From positions 620,001-684,000 of the forward strand of contig JBAJFG010000126.1 of assembly GCA_037903475.1 (NCBI GenBank): DNA of 64,000 nt. Direction: 5' to 3'. This stretch comes from Ancylostoma caninum. Its lineage: Eukaryota; Nematoda; Chromadorea; Rhabditida; Ancylostomatidae. Under the pieces are notes generated by a model. It did not search any database, was not told where the DNA came from, and saw nothing but the letters and a program-made list of their open reading frames with translations. The translations under genes were made by a program, and so were the position numbers. How positions within the stretch are numbered: the first letter of the stretch is position 1; each line of letters starts with the position of its first letter. Positions 1 to 10,810 of this stretch are shown here, in pieces.

Positions 1-1297
1 ATTACAGTTGTCGATTGGGATCAGCTTTCTCGGTCAATTCTAGTGGTAAACAATGCGATCGAGAATTAATCCTATGCGATGATGTGGTTACACACGCAAT
101 AGTTTCACTTTCAACGAGAAAAAAGCTGAGCTGACAACTAGGTCAAGACCGCGACTTGTCTACTTGGCTCGCGTCGGCGCCGAACTCTGTTTTTAGCGAA
201 AACATGCTACAAGTTTAACAGTAACTTACGCACAGGCTGTATATGTCTAAGGATTGTCGTGGTAACTGAAGTTGGATTTCATCATCCACTTTGTTGTTGC
301 AAATCATTGCAATTGTTCAACGTTACTGCATTTTTTCAAAGCATTTCATGGAATGGAATGCATTGACAAAGATGCAGTGCACTGTTACAAATACACTTCT
401 TAATGCAGTGCACTGCATTTTTTCAATGAACTCATCTTTCAGCATTATCTTCGCATATATTTGAGAAACACCTCAAGCGCTCTGTTTGCACTTCATTGCC
501 AAGCGATGTCGTCGCGGAGACGGCCACTACGTGCGCGGCTGTATGAGTGCTAAAACTGAGTGGACTGTACGCCCAAATATCAGGAGCAATTAAGAATTAG
601 CGAAAAATCCTAGTCCACAACATCAACAATGTGGTCCGCGATGCCGCATCGCGAGGATAACCCTTTTGCTCACACAACACAAACGCAGTATCCGCATATT
701 TCGGCTGGCGCTATAATCCATGTTGAGTATAGCAAACAGATGTCATAGCCGCCAGCAATTCGCCAACATTGACGACAAATGATCGCCAACACTGATAACG
801 GTTGGTCGTAACATCAGCGAGCAAAGTTGGCGGTACCTCAAGCTGCCTCAAAATGTAGAGAAAAAATAAGAAATTTAACTCAAATTTAGGAGAAGAATGA
901 ACAATGAAAATTGGATGCATCGGAAAAGATGTAGTGCACTTCTGCAAGAAAAAAAGAATGCAATAAATTGCAATATGCAATTTTTTTGACGAAATGGAAC
1001 ACCTTCGAATTACGTGGCCGCGACGATTCGGGGCATGTATCTGCTGCTATTGCACCCACATCTCTGGAGGCATTCTGAATGTGTTAGAACAAGGCAACAG
1101 AGCTTGGAACATATGATGAATGGCTGTCATTCACATGTCTTCATTTGTTATCGCCTTAGTTGTAGAGATCTAAGGAAACTAGCTAAAATGGAATGAGATT
1201 GAAGTATGTTTCGACCAGTAGAAGCTTCATTATCTAGCTCCATTATATAAATCCTACCGAACTGTTCCTCATTTGAGAAAGTGATGATTCTGCATAT
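1..1297. other. Region without recognisable gene
   Basis: No open frame here resembles a known protein, and I found no splice-bounded exon. A short direct repeat of a 'atgcagtgcactg' type lies at about 370-412. The short open frames look like chance. Confidence 0.5.
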
Positions 1298-1300
1298 TTA

Positions 1301-1538
1301 AGGGCAATTTATACTGGATGCGTGCGACTGACGCGCGTGCGTCTATATGATGAAGAATAAGGCCCAGTCGCATCGCAGTCGCAGCCCAGACGCACGCGTT
1401 TACGGCCTCGCGACGGCCGCGCGTTCTTTTCATTGAGGATGTACCTGCCGTCTTGACCGGTCTTCATCTAAAATCCCTTACAAATGGATGCGTGCGACTG
1501 ATGCGCGACTGACGCACGCAGCTCGTATAAATTGCCCT
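1301..1538. mobile_element. MITE with TTA target duplication (PIF/Harbinger-like)
   Basis: Terminal inverted repeats AGGGCAATTTATAC and GTATAAATTGCCCT bound a 238-bp segment, with TTA on both sides (1298-1300 and 1539-1541). Subterminal blocks rich in GCGTGCGACTGACGCG are repeated near both ends. There is no coding capacity. A 3-bp TTA duplication is typical of PIF/Harbinger non-autonomous elements; the superfamily is inferred from that alone. It resembles the element at 51983-52107 in design. Confidence 0.7.
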
Positions 1539-1734
1539 TTATGCATCTGTATATATAAAAGTGAAAGTTTGTATGTATGTATGTGTGTGCATGTACGTAA
1601 TGAATAGAAAACGCGATCCGAACCAAATTTTGCATGCTGGTTCGATATGGGCCGGCGGAAGTTATAGGCTACTCTTCGGTTGGGCTATCGATTATATCGA
1701 ATTTAATGATTTTTCGCTATTTTTGCTCACGGAC

Positions 1735-1975
1735 TGGTGAAGACATGTCTACTAGGGTTGATCGACAAACTGAACACGAGCATTACAACTGTTTTGCACC
1801 TGAACATCGATTTATTGATTTTATCGACTTTTTTCACTTTTACAAAGATCAGTGAGAGCAAGTCTACTGGGTCTCAGTGTTCCTCATTCCTCAATACGCT
1901 GAACACGGATATGACAACCACTTTGCGCCAAAATATAACCCCTTGCCAATGCCCAGCCCGCCCACCCAGAGTCTG
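1735..1975 (+). repeat. Dispersed ~115-bp repeat, two tandem units
   Basis: Two diverged units share 'GTCTACT(A/G)GG', then 'CTGAACACG(A/G)..T(T/G)ACAAC..TTTTGC(A/G)CC', then an AT-rich ATCGATTTATTGATTTTATCG-type tail. The same unit recurs at 44070-44400 and, inverted, near 14130-14330. Non-coding. Confidence 0.55.
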
Positions 1976-2147
1976 CCATTTTGCGCGTGGAATTGGTGTA
2001 ACGTGGACCATCGTTGGAAAATATCAAACTAATTGTGGCGGCGTCTCTCTACTGTGATTCATCTCCGTGTATGCGTTTCAGGTTCGCGTGTGTGCTCTAA
2101 ACATCCGGGTACTGTTGCTCAGCACTACAGTTCTGCATTTCAGATGA

Positions 2148-4695
2148 CCAGTCTAGCCGTCCTGCTGACGCCGGACTTCCAGACTTTTCCTAATGCTCGC
2201 TTCGCTCGCATGGCTTCATCCCTTCTTCATTGAAATAAAGTCACAGCTATTCCACATTTTTGCTATAATGTGTCCCACACCCTTTCCATTGCTTTTTCTC
2301 ATGTAAAAATGCGCTTATTAAAGAGGATTAACCTCCTCGAAGCAATTTTATCATTTGCTCAACTGAAATAGCTTTTTGTAACTATATATAACCGGTTCAA
2401 CCTGGACTGACCGCAGAAAATGGTCTATCATTCTTTGTTTGTTATAACTGGTCAAGTGATAAGAGTCAGTTAGAACATATAAAAGTGGAGGGTGCGGTGT
2501 GTTCATAAACAAATGAAAAGAGAAGAACGCGGGGGAGGACGTAAGGAGGAAGAATTCACACGGATTGCATACTAATCCGCGCAGTGGTCTGACATCTAGT
2601 TTTTTTTTTACGATTGATGTTAGACGCCATCGAATCGATTTAACAAATATGGGCCTAACTCATGACATTTCCCTGAGTAGTGAACACCGGCGCACCCCTC
2701 CTGCATTGGTATATTTTCAGGCGCTCCCCCACTTTTGAGCGCAGGCGTAGCCCTATCACAGCAGTAGACCCGTCTTCCCCCCACTTTGGGCGTCAGCGCA
2801 CACTTGTCACAGCAGTGGACCCGTCTCCCCCCACTTTGGGCGCCGGCGCACCCTTATCACATCAGTGGAGCCATCTCCCCCCACTTTGGGCGCCGGCGCA
2901 CCCTTATCACATCAGTGGACCCGTCTCCCCCCACTTTGGGCGCCGGCGCACCCTTATCACATCAGTGGACCCGTCTCCCCCCACTTTGGGCGCCGACGCA
3001 CCCTTATCACATCAGTGGAGCCATCTCCCCCCACTTTGGGCGCCGGCGCACCCTTATCACATCAGTGGACCCGTCTCCCCCCACTTTGGGCGCCGGCGCA
3101 CCCTTATCACATCAGTGGACGCCGTCTCCCCCCACTTTGGACGCCGGCGCACCCTTATCACACCGTTGGACCCGACTCCAGTCGTTTCCCCACTTTAGAC
3201 GCCGGCGCACCCTTATCACACTGTTGGACCCGACTCCAGTCGTTTCCCCACTTTGGACGCCGGCGCACCCTTATCACACCGTTGGACCCGACTCCAAGCG
3301 TTTCCCCACTTTTGGACGCCGGCGCACCCTTGTCACACCGTTGGACCCGACTCCAGTCGTTTCCCCACTTTAGACGCCGGCGCACCCTTATCACACTGTT
3401 GGACCCGACTCCAGTCGTTTCCCCACTTTGGACGCCGGCGCACCCTTATCACACTGTTGGACCCGACTCCAGTCGTTTCCCCACTTTAGACGCCGGCGCA
3501 CCCTTGTCACACCGTTGGACCCGACTCCAGTCGTTTCCCCACTTTAGACGCCGGCGCACCCTTATCACACTGTTGGACCCGACTCCAGTCGTTTCCCCAC
3601 TTTGGACGCCGGCGCACCCTTATCACACTGTTGGACCCGACTCCAGTCGTTTCCCCACTTTAGACGCCGGCGCACCCTTGTCACACCGTTGGACCCGACT
3701 CCAGTCGTTTCCCCACTTTAGACGCCGGCGCACCCTTATCACACTGTTGGACCCGACTCCAGTCGTTTCCCCACTTTGGACGCCGGCGCACCCTTATCAC
3801 ACCGTTGGACCCGACTCCAAGCGTTTCCCCACTTTTGGACGCCGGCGCACCCTTGTCACACCGTTGGACCCGACTCCAGTCGTTTCCCCACTTTAGACGC
3901 CGGCGCACCCTTATCACACTGTTGGACCCGACTCCAGTCGTTTCCCCACTTTAGACGCCGGCGCACCCTTATCACACCGTTGGACCCGACTCCAGTCGTT
4001 TCCCCACTTTGGACGCCGGCGCACCCTTATCACACCGTTGGACCCGACTCCAAGCGTTTCCCCACTTTTGGACGCCGGCGCACCCTTGTCACCCGTTGGA
4101 CCCGACTCTGGGCGTTTTCCCACTTTTGGACGCCGGCGCACCCTTATCACACCGTTGGACCCGACTCCAGGTGTCTTCCCGCTTTTGGATGACGGCGCTC
4201 CCTTATCACGCTGTTGGACTTGACTTCAGACGTTTCCTCACTTATGGACGCCGGAGCATCCTTATCACACCGTTGGACCCGACTCCAGTCGTTTCCCCAC
4301 GTTTGGACGCCGGCGCACCCTTATCACACCGTTGGACCCGACTCCAGTCGTTTCCCAACTGTTGGACGCCGGCGCACCCTTATCACACCGTTGGACCCGA
4401 CTCCAGTCGTTTCCCCACTTTTGGACGCCGGCGCACCTTTATCACAGCAGTGGACCCGTCTCCCCCACTTTGGGCGCCGGCACACCCTTATCACAGCAGT
4501 GGACCCGTCTCCCCCCTCTTTGGGCGCCGGCGCACCCTTATCACAGCCGTGGACCCGTCTCCCCCACTTTGGGCGCCGGCGCACCCTTCATGTAACGGTG
4601 GAGTGGTCGGCATCACTCTAAGCCACGCCCTCGAATTTCGTTCTACACACACACACACGTGACACACAAAGTAAGCCCGTTATTATAAGTCATGA
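2148..4695 (-). mobile_element. Helitron-like element carrying a minisatellite (copy A)
   Basis: Read on the minus strand, the element starts A|TCATGACTTATAATAACGGG at the right edge and ends at the left edge with a GC hairpin followed by CTGG and a host T. No target-site duplication is visible. A TC start, a hairpin near a CTRR end and insertion into an AT dinucleotide are the diagnostic Helitron features. The identical right edge occurs in copies B (7266) and C (9969). The left hairpin is degenerate here. The body is a non-coding leader plus a 1.9-kb minisatellite; no Rep/helicase ORF is present, so it is non-autonomous. Confidence 0.6.
2745..4600 (+). repeat. GC-rich minisatellite, 50- and 58-bp units
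   Basis: From about 2770 to 3120 the unit is 50 bp (CGCCGGCGCA.CCTTATCACA.CAGTGGACCCGTCTCCCCCCACTTTGGG pattern). From 3120 to 4440 it is 58 bp with GTTGGACCCGACTCCAG and TTTCCCCACTTT; the last units revert to 50 bp. A higher-order duplication of 523 bp (nine 58-mers plus one base) is present: positions 3158-3394 and 3681-3917 match exactly in translation. The array reads open in several frames only because 58 is not a multiple of three and the unit lacks stops. Confidence 0.9.
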
Positions 4696-5248
4696 TACTG
4701 GTTCTACACTTTAAGGGTCTATACTTGATGGAGTGTTCGACGATCACATTATGTCGGGAGATGGCATGGCTATTTATACCGATCAGAGTTCGGCACATGC
4801 TTAGCTCGAGCAGAAAAAAATTACGAAGCCCCCTTTGATCTAGCCAAGAATTTAGGAAACCCCTGTTGTGAACAAGTTAAAACAAGTTCATGCGAAGTTA
4901 GTGTACATCGACATGTCCACACGAGTTAACAAGTGTTCATAAGTACATTGGCGGTGGAGCACATTAACACGTTGGCACCGTCATATAATTTTTGAATTTC
5001 CAGCTAAAATTTGAGAAGGGATGGAGATTTTGGAGGCCTCTGCCATTAGTTTAATAGAGCAATATTTCCTGGATACAAGGTGCCAATAAAATTGGAAATA
5101 ATTGATTATGGAAGAAGTTATTCGAAGAAATTGTGTCAAAGTGGCGTTGAAGACCGTTTTTTAGTTATTTTTTTCCGCTGCAACTGAATAAACGAGGCAA
5201 TTTCATTACTCACTGGAACGAGCAGCCTCTCCTCTAGGTAACCGCGCC
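4696..5248. other. Region without recognisable gene
   Basis: AT-rich sequence with nothing recognisable as coding. Around 5084-5110 there is a partial match to the arm of the foldback repeat that follows. Confidence 0.4.
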
Positions 5249-5396
5249 AGTACAATTGGAGATATTTGATTTTAGAGAAAGTTGTTTGACAAAAATTCTC
5301 TGGACTGGTGCTGAACCCTAAATTTTAGGGTAAATTTAGGGTTCAGGGGATTCCTAAGCAATATCTCCTTTCAAAATCAAATAATTCCAATTTCCT
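5249..5396. repeat. Foldback repeat with a perfect 15-bp central hairpin
   Basis: Outer arms are imperfectly complementary (left ATTGGAGATATTTGATTTT, right AAAATCAAATAATTCCAAT). In the centre, CTGAACCCTAAATTT (5311-5325) pairs perfectly with AAATTTAGGGTTCAG (5332-5346) around a 6-nt loop. Non-coding; probably a small foldback transposon. Boundaries are approximate. Confidence 0.55.
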
Positions 5397-6382
5397 CTGG
5401 CATTTGGCAGTAGAGTCACCACAAAGTTTGAACAGGATCCATTCAAACTTCAAAATTCAAAGCGAACTGGCGTTATCGATCGATGAAAATTTCCTCTGCG
5501 CCCTCTACTGACGAGAATGCCATCGGACATCTCGTCCGCATCAGTCAGAAAGGGGCTCGGAAAATGGTTTTTCCGAGCGTTTTGTCGTCTTTCAAGTTCA
5601 TATCTGGTATGGGTGAGCCAAGCTTGTCTAGAAACCACAGAGACCCAATACTCGAAAGTTTTGCCACTGCCCTCAAAGACATATATGGGCTTGTAGTGAG
5701 TGGTGGGTCATCGGGCCTATGGCATATCTGGTATAAATTCCCTAGATTACGCTCGTGGTGTTGATGGTCTCAGCACTCGCCAGAGTGTCCCACAACAGCT
5801 CGAAATATGAAGCAATGTAAAAATTCATCTACCAATCTGAGACATTGTCAGAGAAGTGCCCCAAAAGCCTTTTACACCTCTTGGAGAACAGCTTATGAAT
5901 CATACTCCAATAGGTCACACCTCCTTTTCGTCGTTTTTTTTTTCTCGGATAAAGCAACTTTTTAAAATTCTTTGGCAGGACTCTCCCGCCAAGCTAATAT
6001 AATAAGAACAACCGAATGCTTGCAGAACAGTCTTGCATGACAACTTCCACGTAAACACGCATTATTCAGTGTAATTCATGGATGGAAATGAAACGCACGT
6101 ATGCTAGTGATTTGTGAACCATACAGGAAAGAGATGACAAGAGCATTTACAGCTCCCGATCGTCAAGTCACTTCCGTTTCACATTTTTTGTTGATATACT
6201 GGTACAGCAATGGAGTGCCCAGTATTCATACGTAAGCGGATCAGAATGAATAATTTTCTGTTGTTTGCAGACAGCTTAGCGAAGGTCTGAATTTAAGCAC
6301 TGCCATTAACAAAAAACCGTGAGACGACCAACGACTATGTTGCTGTGCAAAAGAATACCTGGCATATGTACTTATTTGTTAA
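5397..6382. other. Region without recognisable gene
   Basis: Open frames of 62-93 codons overlap on both strands at 5450-5764 but show no recognisable motif and no clear exon borders. I see no repeat or RNA gene here. Confidence 0.4.
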
Positions 6383-7266
6383 CCAGCCTGATCTTCCGGC
6401 TAACGCCGGACTCTCAGGCTTCTTTTGGGCTCACTTCGTTCGTCTCGCCTACGTGTGTGTTCCCCCTACTGAGCACTGGCATACTATTCTCGCAGGTGTG
6501 GACCCGTGCGTGACATCTTCCACACTTTCGACGCCGGCGCACACTTATCACACCGTTGGTGCCGACTCCGGGCGTTTCCCTCACTTTTAGACGCCGGCGG
6601 ACCCTTATCACACCGTTGGATCCGACTCCGGGCGTTTCTCCCACTTTTAGACGCCGGCGCATCCTTATCACACCGTTGGACCCGACTCCGGGCGTTTCTC
6701 CCACTTTTAGACGCCGGCGCATCCTTATCACACCGTTGGACCCGACTCCGGGCGTATCTCCTCCTTTCAGACGCCGGCGCACACTTATCACACCGTTGGA
6801 CCCGACTCCGGGCGTTTCCACACTTTCAGACGCCGGCGCACCCTTATCACCGCGTGGATTCGTCTTCCCTACTTTTGGGCGCCGGCTAGGCCTTACCACA
6901 GCGTTGGACCCGTCCCCCCACTTCCGGGCGCCGGGGCATACTTATCACAGCGGTGGACCCGTCTCCCTCACTTTTGGGCGCCAGCGCACCCTTATCACAG
7001 AGTGGACCCGTCCCGCCCCCCCCCCCCCACTTTTGGCCGCCGGCGCAGCCCTTCTGTATTGACTCCATTGACGGACCCATTGAACATTGTCCAACCGTCT
7101 CCTCGATCTCATCCCTACCCCACTCAACCATACCACACCCATTCCTAGGCTTTTATCTGATCTCACTATCACAATCACTGACCATTTGTAGAATTTCGTA
7201 ATGATCTGACACACATAAAAACAGACAGACATGAAAACAGACTAAGCCCGTTATTATAAGTCATGA
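6383..7266 (-). mobile_element. Helitron-like element with minisatellite (copy B)
   Basis: The best-preserved small copy (884 bp). On the minus strand it begins A|TCATGACTTATAATAACGGG and ends with a hairpin (stem around CCGGC/GCCGG), then ATCAGGCTGG|T. Host A and T flank the ends with no duplication, as Helitrons insert. It contains about seven 56-60-bp minisatellite units and a 200-bp unique 5' region (about 7040-7240) that is repeated in copy C. No protein is encoded. Confidence 0.7.
6500..7050 (+). repeat. Minisatellite, ~60-bp units
   Basis: Tandem units begin CGCCGGCGCA and contain CACCGTTGGACCCGACTCCGG; the 60-bp spacing is regular from 6590 to 6830 and degenerates rightward, ending in a poly-C run near 7014-7028. 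It is the same unit family as at 2.7-4.6 kb. Confidence 0.85.
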
Positions 7267-7303
7267 TCTTTTTATTTATTCACTGTATCATACTTCTTCT
7301 TAA

Positions 7304-7515
7304 TTGGCAGTTCATGTGTGTGTGTGTGTGTGCACGAGAACCAGCCATCGAAAACGGAAAATACCTACACCATTGTGTTCAGCGCATCGAGTTATGTACG
7401 AAAACGTGGTAAATTTTGATTTTTACCTTGATTTAAGGGTGTTTCGGGCCACTTTTGTCATGTTCAGACATGTTAATGGCCGGCAGTTGTTTTCACCACG
7501 GTCGGAATGAATGAG
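7304..7515 (+). repeat. ~205-bp block, inverted copy at 9976-10185
   Basis: This block, which starts with a GT microsatellite (about 7315-7331), is repeated in inverted orientation at 9976-10185. In both places it directly adjoins the 5' side of a minisatellite element, so it may be an outer part of a longer composite element. Confidence 0.6.
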
Positions 7516-7516
7516 A

Positions 7517-8820
7517 TAAGTTTATGATCACAGGACCGTATAAAAGGAAGGAGAAGGGTAGTATGCCTTTATAACGAGGACGATGAACCAGACGGGTGAG
7601 GAGTGACAAGGATAGGGATTGCAGTATAGAGTATGTTAGAGGTGGGCTAGCGGATTGATCGGCGTCCAAAATAGGGGGAACGCCTGGAGACGGGTCCAAA
7701 GGCGTGATAAGGGTGCGCCGGCATCCGAAAGTGGGGAAACAACTGCAGTCGGGTCCAACGGCGTGATAAGGGTGCGCCGGCGTCTAAAAGTGGGAAAACG
7801 CGTGGAGTTGGGTCCAACGGCGTGATAAGGGTGCGCCGGCGTCTAAAAGTGGGAAAACGCGTGGAGTTGGGTCCAACGGCGTGATAAGGGTGCGCCGGCG
7901 TCTAAAAGTGGGAAAACGCGTGGAGTTGGGTCCAACGGCGTGATAAGGGTGCGCCGGCGTCTAAAAGTGGGAAAACGCGTGGAGTTGGGTCCAACGGCGT
8001 GATAAGGGTGCGCCGGCGTCTAAAAGTGGGAAAACGCGTGGAGTTGGGTCCAACGGCGTGATAAGGGTGCGCCGGCGTCTAAAAGTGGGAAAACGCGTGG
8101 AGTTGGGTCCAACGGCGTGATAAGGGTGCGCCGGCGTCTAAAAGTGGGAAAACGCGTGGAGTTGGGTCCAACGGCGTGATAAGGGTGCGCCGGCGTCCAA
8201 AAGTGGAGAAACGCCTGGAGTCGGGACCAACGGCGTGATAAGGGTGCGTCGGCGTCTAAAAGTGGTGAAACGCGTAGAGTTGGGTCCAACGGCGTGATAA
8301 GGGTGCGCCGGCGTCTAAAAGTGGGAAAACGCGTGGAGTTGGGTCCAACGGCGTGATAAGGGTGCGCCGGCGTCTAAAAGTGGGAAAACGCGTGGAGTTG
8401 GGTCCAACGGCGTGATAAGGGTGCGCCGGCGTCCAAAAGTGGAGAAACGCCTGGAGTCGGGACCAACGGCGTGATAAGGGTGCGTCGGCGTCTAAAAGTG
8501 GTGAAACGCGTAGAGTTGGGTCCAACGGCGTGATAAGGGTGCGCCGGTGTTCAGGTCCAATCCCAGTTTGCACTTACTCGGTCAATTTTTACTATTTACT
8601 TCCACCGAAATGCGGCACCACAAATTGTTGGAAAGGAGCTGTTCATAGTGGGTCAATGGTTCCATGATGGTTCCATGAACCGCGGTAAAAAATGCTTCTC
8701 TGTGGATAGTGTCTGTTCATCCACCTGCACTAATCTTATCTGAGGACAAGGAAAATATGCGAGCGAAGCGAGCACGAAAGGAAGCCTGAGAGTCCGGCGT
8801 TAGCCGGACGATCAGGCTGG
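7517..8820 (+). mobile_element. Helitron-like element with minisatellite (copy E)
   Basis: The right end shows the intact hairpin GTCCGGCGTTAGCCGGAC (7-bp stem, 4-nt loop), 7 nt, then CAGGCTGG followed by host T at 8821. That is a textbook Helitron 3' terminus on the plus strand. The 5' edge is uncertain; the sequence from about 7525 (GTATAAAAGGA) is shared with copy D at 10274. The body is a 59-bp minisatellite followed by about 200 bp of unique sequence. Non-autonomous. Confidence 0.6.
7680..8550 (-). repeat. Minisatellite, 59-bp units with 236-bp higher-order repeat
   Basis: About fourteen nearly identical 59-bp units (GTGATAAGGGTGCGCCGGCG, then TCTAAAAGTGGGAAAACGCG, then TGGAGTTGGGTCCAACGGC). 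Near the right end a four-unit block of 236 bp is duplicated (compare 8190-8300 with 8426-8536). The low divergence implies recent homogenisation. Relative to the 2.7-kb array the unit is inverted. Confidence 0.9.
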
Positions 8821-9419
8821 TGTTTAGTTATTTACGAGATCGTGCGTGAATTGCTGGTCGCGAAACTGACTAGAAAAACGAGTATTCCAGATGGAATCCT
8901 CTCTGTATAATAAACGGTGAAGGTATTGCGAAACTATCTGTCTGTCGCCGGCCGGCTCCCCTGTGCAAACGCTACCCATCTATTGCGAACGTGTCTGTCT
9001 GAAGCCGGCTAACGAACAGGGTTTGAAAACTGAGGCTGAAATCACTCAAATCTTCTTGGTTTGCTTACCAATCATCTTTTCGGGATCATCTTTTATCATG
9101 CGGCATCCCCCGCACTGAATCCAAGCTAAAGACCATTGTATAGCTTATTAAAATAGGTCTCAAATTCTTCCAAGCACAAACGGGATTGGAATCCAAGAAT
9201 TCTGTGCACCTAAAGCGGAATTTTTCGAAAAGTCTTTAGGAGGAGCAATTTAAGTTGGCTCAGACCACTTCAGGGTTTCAGAGGGAAGAATGAGCAAAGA
9301 CGATTAATTTAAGACGAAAGGAACGGTCGTGAAGTAGTAATTCCCATTAACAAAAACAGTCACATAAGGAGATACTGGAAAAAAATCCAATTGCAAACCT
9401 TCCACAGGGAGAGAATGGT
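8821..9419. other. Region without recognisable gene
   Basis: Unique-looking AT-rich sequence between minisatellite elements; no gene recognised. Confidence 0.4.
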
Positions 9420-9969
9420 CCCCCATCTTCTCGGCCCCGGCGCACTGTTATCATAGGAGTAGACCCGTCTCCCCCACTTTTGGGGGAGACGGGGCTTTAC
9501 CACAACGTTGGACCCGTCTCCCCACTTCCGGACGCCGGGCACCTTTATCACAGAGTGGACCCGCCCCCCCCTCCCCACTTTTGGCCGCCGGCGCAGCCCT
9601 TCTGACGCACAATACACTGACGGACCCGTTGCACATTGTCCAACCTTCTCCTCGATCTCATCTCTACCCCACTCAACCATACCACACCCATTCCTAGGCT
9701 TTTATATGATCTCACAATCACGATCACTGACCAATTGTAGAATTTCGTAACGGTCTGACACACATACAGGGAACTCCAAATGTACGCGGACAAGGGTCAG
9801 GACCGCGGCGCGGCTCTTTTGGGCAGAGACGCAGGCGCGCACTATGCTGAGCTCCCGTGACTCTGCCCAAAAGAGCCGCGCCGCGGTCCTGACCCTTGTC
9901 CGCGTACATTTGGAGTTCCCTGTACATACAGACATGAAAACAGACTAAGCCCCTTATTATAAGTCATGA
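9420..9969 (-). mobile_element. Helitron-like element, truncated (copy C)
   Basis: The right end is the same A|TCATGACTTATAATAAGGGG start (minus strand) as copies A and B, and 9640-9760 matches 7060-7210 of copy B. The hairpin/CTGG end is missing on the left, so the copy is truncated near 9420. A few minisatellite units remain at 9430-9600. A palindromic MITE is inserted at 9767-9922. Confidence 0.6.
9767..9922. mobile_element. Snapback MITE with perfect 62-bp arms, TA-flanked
   Basis: Arms 9767-9828 and 9861-9922 are perfectly complementary over 62 bp (ends CAGGGAACTCC and GGAGTTCCCTG) around a 32-nt spacer. TA dinucleotides flank it at 9765-9766 and 9923-9924, consistent with a Tc1/mariner-type target duplication. 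Removing it restores continuity with copy B, which shows an empty site. Transcription would give a strong hairpin RNA. Confidence 0.85.
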
Positions 9970-9975
9970 TGATGA

Positions 9976-10185
9976 TAGGCCTATCTCACTCTTCCCGACC
10001 GTGTTGAAAACAACTGTAGGCCATTAACATGTCTGAGCATGACAAACGTGGCCCAAAACACCTTTAAATCAAGGTAAAAATCAAAAATTGCAACTTTTTT
10101 GTAACTCGACGCGCTGAACACGATGGTGTCGGTAGTTTTTGACGACAGTGGCTGGTTCTCTTGCACACACACGCACATAAAATGC
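9976..10185 (-). repeat. Inverted copy of the 7304-7515 block
   Basis: Collinear with 7304-7515 on the opposite strand, including the CA/GT-rich edge and the stretch encoding 'ACATGTTAATGGCC'. Diverged by scattered substitutions. Confidence 0.6.
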
Positions 10186-10265
10186 CAATTAATATTAACT
10201 ATGATAATGACCGAGCCAGAGCGCCGCGAAGCGACTTCTATTGATGTTGACCAGACTGGTGATTA

Positions 10266-10810
10266 CATGATCGTATAAAAGGAAAGAGACGGACAGGACA
10301 GTTCCATAACGAAGAGGAGGAACCAGGCGGACGAGGGATGACATGAATGAGGGTTGCGCCCGCACAGATGGTGGATAAGGTGACATGAAAGGAGCCTAGG
10401 GCTATGTCAGAGTTGCGTCAGCGCTCGGTAGGGGGAGAGTTGCCGTTAAAGGGAGGACAGCAGTGAGAGAGATGCGCCGGCGCCCATAGGTGGGGGAAAC
10501 GCCTAGAATCGTGTCTAACGGTATGACAAGGGTGCGCCAGCGTCCAAAAGTGGGGAAACGCCTGGAGTCGGGTCCAACGGTGTGATAAGGGTCCGCCGGC
10601 GTCTAAAAGTGAGGGAAACGCCCGGAGTCGGGACCAACGGTGTGATAAGCGTGCGCCGGCGTCGAAAGTGGGGAATACGTCACGCACGGGTCCACACCTG
10701 CGAGAATAGTATGCCAGTGCTCAGTAGGGGGAACACGCACGTATGCGAGGCGAACGAAGTGAGCCCAAAAGAAGCCTGAGAGTCCGGCGTTAGCCGGACG
10801 ATCAGGCTGG
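10266..10810 (+). mobile_element. Helitron-like element with minisatellite (copy D)
   Basis: The right end has the same intact hairpin GTCCGGCGTTAGCCGGAC and terminal CAGGCTGG, followed by host T (10811). The left part (GTATAAAAGGA) matches copy E. Between them are about four or five minisatellite units (10430-10700). Its 5' border is not certain. Confidence 0.6.

Noticed and set aside
2680..4662. Long open frames (up to 343 codons) across the first minisatellite
   Set aside because: The 58-bp unit contains no stop in several frames and is not a multiple of three, so openness is a property of the repeat. No start context, splice sites or homology.
6414..7062. Open frames of 127-168 codons in the second minisatellite, both strands
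   Set aside because: Same repeat artefact; peptides are the translated unit.
2680..8560. CRISPR-like arrays
   Set aside because: The repeats have no unique spacers of constant size; they are head-to-tail minisatellites in a eukaryotic genome.
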